Positions 61,801-64,000 of a stretch of 64,000 bases of DNA are shown here, in pieces. The notes under the pieces were generated by a model that saw only the letters and a list, made by a program, of their open reading frames with translations, was not told the DNA's origin and searched no databases. Source of the stretch: Clavelina lepadiformis (taxonomy: Eukaryota > Chordata > Ascidiacea > Aplousobranchia > Clavelinidae); contig NC_135247.1 of the NCBI RefSeq assembly GCF_947623445.1, positions 15,874,501 through 15,938,500 on the forward strand. Reading direction: 5' to 3'. How positions within the stretch are numbered: position 1 is the first letter of the stretch; each line of letters opens with the position of its first letter. The position numbers and the translations under genes were made by a program.

Positions 61801-64000
61801 AGTTTTCATAATTTTTTAAAACCTTACTCCACTTCGAATTATTAAGCGGATTTAAACGTGAAATATTTTCACTTCCCAAATATGAAAACAAATGACGAAA
61901 GGTCACAAACCAATTTGAGGTGAAAAGGTGTTTCCAGCTATAGCTCGCTTGTGCATAGCCGGCATTCTTCGGTATGCGGTCAGAGAATGACTGTGAATCC
62001 CTCAACGCTGTAGTATCGCACAAACCTCGGTTTTAATTTAAAAGCTTCTTCGTGACGTTAAACGTCAAGGAAATTTCCACTCAATTTGCTGAAGGCTGGG
62101 CAGGTGGAACGAACATGAAACTGTCTTTCTTGTGACCTCTTGTTCGGAGTCGTTTTTCACCAATTATTTAGATTCATTACAACAACGTCATTTTACATAG
62201 AGGCTTGCATACATAATGGAAGTCAAGATTAAACTTGTTACGTACCGAGTAACACCGCTGATAAGTCGTAAACAAGTTGGCGGTTTCGTGGTTACCTCCA
62301 CTTGTAAATGTATCCCTGAAGAAAGCAAAAGTTTGGACAATAAATACTAGTAGCAATGTTATAAGAATAGCTACAAGTAATGTGTTAAATACATTTCGTG
62401 GGCATTCTGTAAATACATACTGAAAATAAGTTTTGTCGGTTTTTATTGTGCACAGGTCCGGAAATCAGATTATGACAACATGGAAGAATCGTTGCGAGAT
62501 GCGCTTCGTCAAGGCGGTCGTCCTGTTACGACGAAAGATGATCCTTCAAAGCATATGCCACAATGCGAGGTAGAGATTAGCTTGACTGCCCCGTTCAAGT
62601 GTGCTTTGGTTTTCCTTTACTGTAAGCATACCGGCTCGGTCTTTTCAACCTAGCACGTTTTGGAATCAAGCGATCTTTAGACCCATTAAATGACTGGCTT
62701 AGCGATCGCGCTGGCGGTCTCATTCTTATTCGATACTCATGTTAATTTATTTTGCCACAGACCACAATTACAAAGCACCACAACTACATAACTGTTTACG
62801 AGCACGATCAAGCCCAACAAGGAGGAAAATACAGAGGTCTACAAAAGGCGGAAAACCACCGTCCACATCCCGGAAGTACTGCGGGTGGTTTTTCACCAAA
62901 TTTTAACTTGCAACAAATCGCTAGCATGGTGGGTTATCAATGGATTAGTTTGATGATAAGTGATCTTACATTCTAATAGGACATCTCAAACGTCTTTGTG
63001 TATACGGAAAACGGTATGACAAGTGTTTTTGTTTGTTTCTTATAGGGTGGTGAAGACTTCAGAAAGTATTGCGCTCTTCTCGTAAATCGCGTCCAACAAA
63101 TGGAAGAACAAAATCACCAGCTCCTTCGACTTGCAGAAAAGCAGAAGATGGAGTACAACAAGGTTTGTAAAAATCAAAACCCTCTGTATAACGTGCAAGA
63201 AGTTCGCATATACTCTAAAGTAAGAATGATAGGCTAACACTGTTTAAACAAAGTTATTCCTTTTCAAGGTGGCAGCAATGGTAGCCCAGTCGGAGGAGAG
63301 TCAACGTCGTTTGCAAAGTGAGTGCGCCAACCTCAAGCACCAAATTCAGCAGCTGATCACGCATAATAAAATGCTGCGTGAACAACAAATCATTCAGTCA
63401 AACCAACCGTCGCCAAATTCACCCATGACCGGTAAAACATTGTAGCTTAGAAACGAGCCGGGAAAATGTTTCTCTGTGGAATGCTATTGTGGAGATTTTA
63501 ACATGTTTCACTGCTTTTTAGGTGGTTTTCCAGGCAATCACGGTGGATTTTCCCAATCCGAACACAATAAACAGGTGGGAACTCCAACTAATCAGACCAA
63601 CGCCGAGTTCTTTAGAAATCTACATAGCGGTGTTGAAGGCAGCCATCAAAATGGTGAGATTTGAAACATAGCTAGATACTAATGGAATGTGTGTGCTTAT
63701 TAATAATTTTTTTGGCCTTTCTCAGGTTTAGTAAATGAATGTCAGAAGAATTATCAACCTTCAGACATCGCAGCAATTGTTGACCTCTACGCCGCTTTAC
63801 AAAAATCGACCCTTACCGACCTGGGTTTTGCAACGCAATCCGAAAACAGTCCCCGGAACGGTTACCCAATGAACGAACACCATCCGAATCCGTCCCCATC
63901 ACTTCAAGTTATCCAGGAGCACCCAGAGAGGAGACACCATCGCCAGCACCATCCTGAAAACCACGCGGACTACGCTTCCCCTTCCAGCCTTTGCGCAACT
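58858..64000 (+). CDS. Unidentified coiled-coil, Gln/His-rich protein, 5' part
   Basis: Seven exons, 58858-58908, 62456-62569, 62761-62928, 63046-63162, 63269-63431, 63522-63653 and 63726 onward, join in phase for 340 codons; the frame is open at the window end. The start MKALEPARNPHQVDQLN is the ATG of a short first exon with a GTGAGT donor. Residues about 18-55 are charged (SDYDNMEESLRDALRQ) and 56-111 are His/Gln/Gly-rich (KHHNYITVYEHDQAQQ). Residues 112-205 form a predicted coiled coil (NRVQQMEEQNHQLLRLAEK, ECANLKHQIQQLI). Then come a Pro/Gly/Asn-rich stretch, a short hydrophobic patch (DIAAIVDLYAAL) and His-rich sequence. No signal peptide or membrane segment. The composition suggests a cytoplasmic or nuclear scaffold or regulatory protein. 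I do not recognise the family, and the missing 3' part may hold the defining domain. Confidence 0.75.
58909..62455 (+). other. Intron 1 of the coiled-coil gene
   Basis: A 3.5-kb intron (GTGAGT ... TTGTGCACAG) compared with introns of about 70-190 bases further down the gene. No nested gene was recognised; frames of 84-107 codons inside (for example 60094-60417) lack family motifs. Confidence 0.55.

Overview
The window is animal (metazoan) nuclear DNA. It is AT-rich, its genes are split by GT-AG introns, and it carries AATAAA polyadenylation signals and several short hAT-type transposons. The gene set (13-exon Frizzled, DDX18, a GH5 mannanase of the type known from molluscs, tandem MARVEL proteins, a protein resembling the sperm-channel subunit TMEM249), together with short introns and a tRNA-derived SINE, suggests an invertebrate deuterostome. 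A Ciona-like tunicate is my best guess, but this is inference. All recognised genes are on the + strand. No bacterial, viral or CRISPR-type system is present.

Layout: 1-3096 holds the 3' part of a secreted GH5 endo-beta-1,4-mannanase (7 exons in view). 3097-6767 is intergenic and holds three repeat insertions, including a 486-bp hAT element and a SINE. 6768-8615 is the intronless DDX18/Has1 ribosome-biogenesis helicase. 8616-14490 is non-coding, with a TATA-type promoter candidate at 11585. 14491-25657 is a complete Frizzled Wnt receptor (13 exons, 577 aa) with a 6.7-kb intron. 28531-30660 and 32541-33308 (alternative end 33482) are two tandem paralogues of a small four-helix MARVEL-type membrane protein. 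Both have the same 12-bp palindrome just upstream of a TATA-like element. 35506-37226 is a five-exon gene resembling TMEM249, with a 173-bp hAT MITE in intron 1. 37227-54971 is a stretch of about 18 kb with no recognisable gene. 58858 to the window end is the 5' part of an unidentified coiled-coil, Gln/His-rich protein, with a possible alternative first exon at 54972-55016.

The genes do not form a pathway. The MARVEL pair is a tandem duplication that kept its promoter architecture; the rest are ordinary neighbours. The most informative observations are the conserved MARVEL promoter module, a possible alternative C-terminal exon in the second MARVEL gene, hAT insertions with perfect 8-bp target duplications inside introns, and the paired alternative first exons of the coiled-coil gene.
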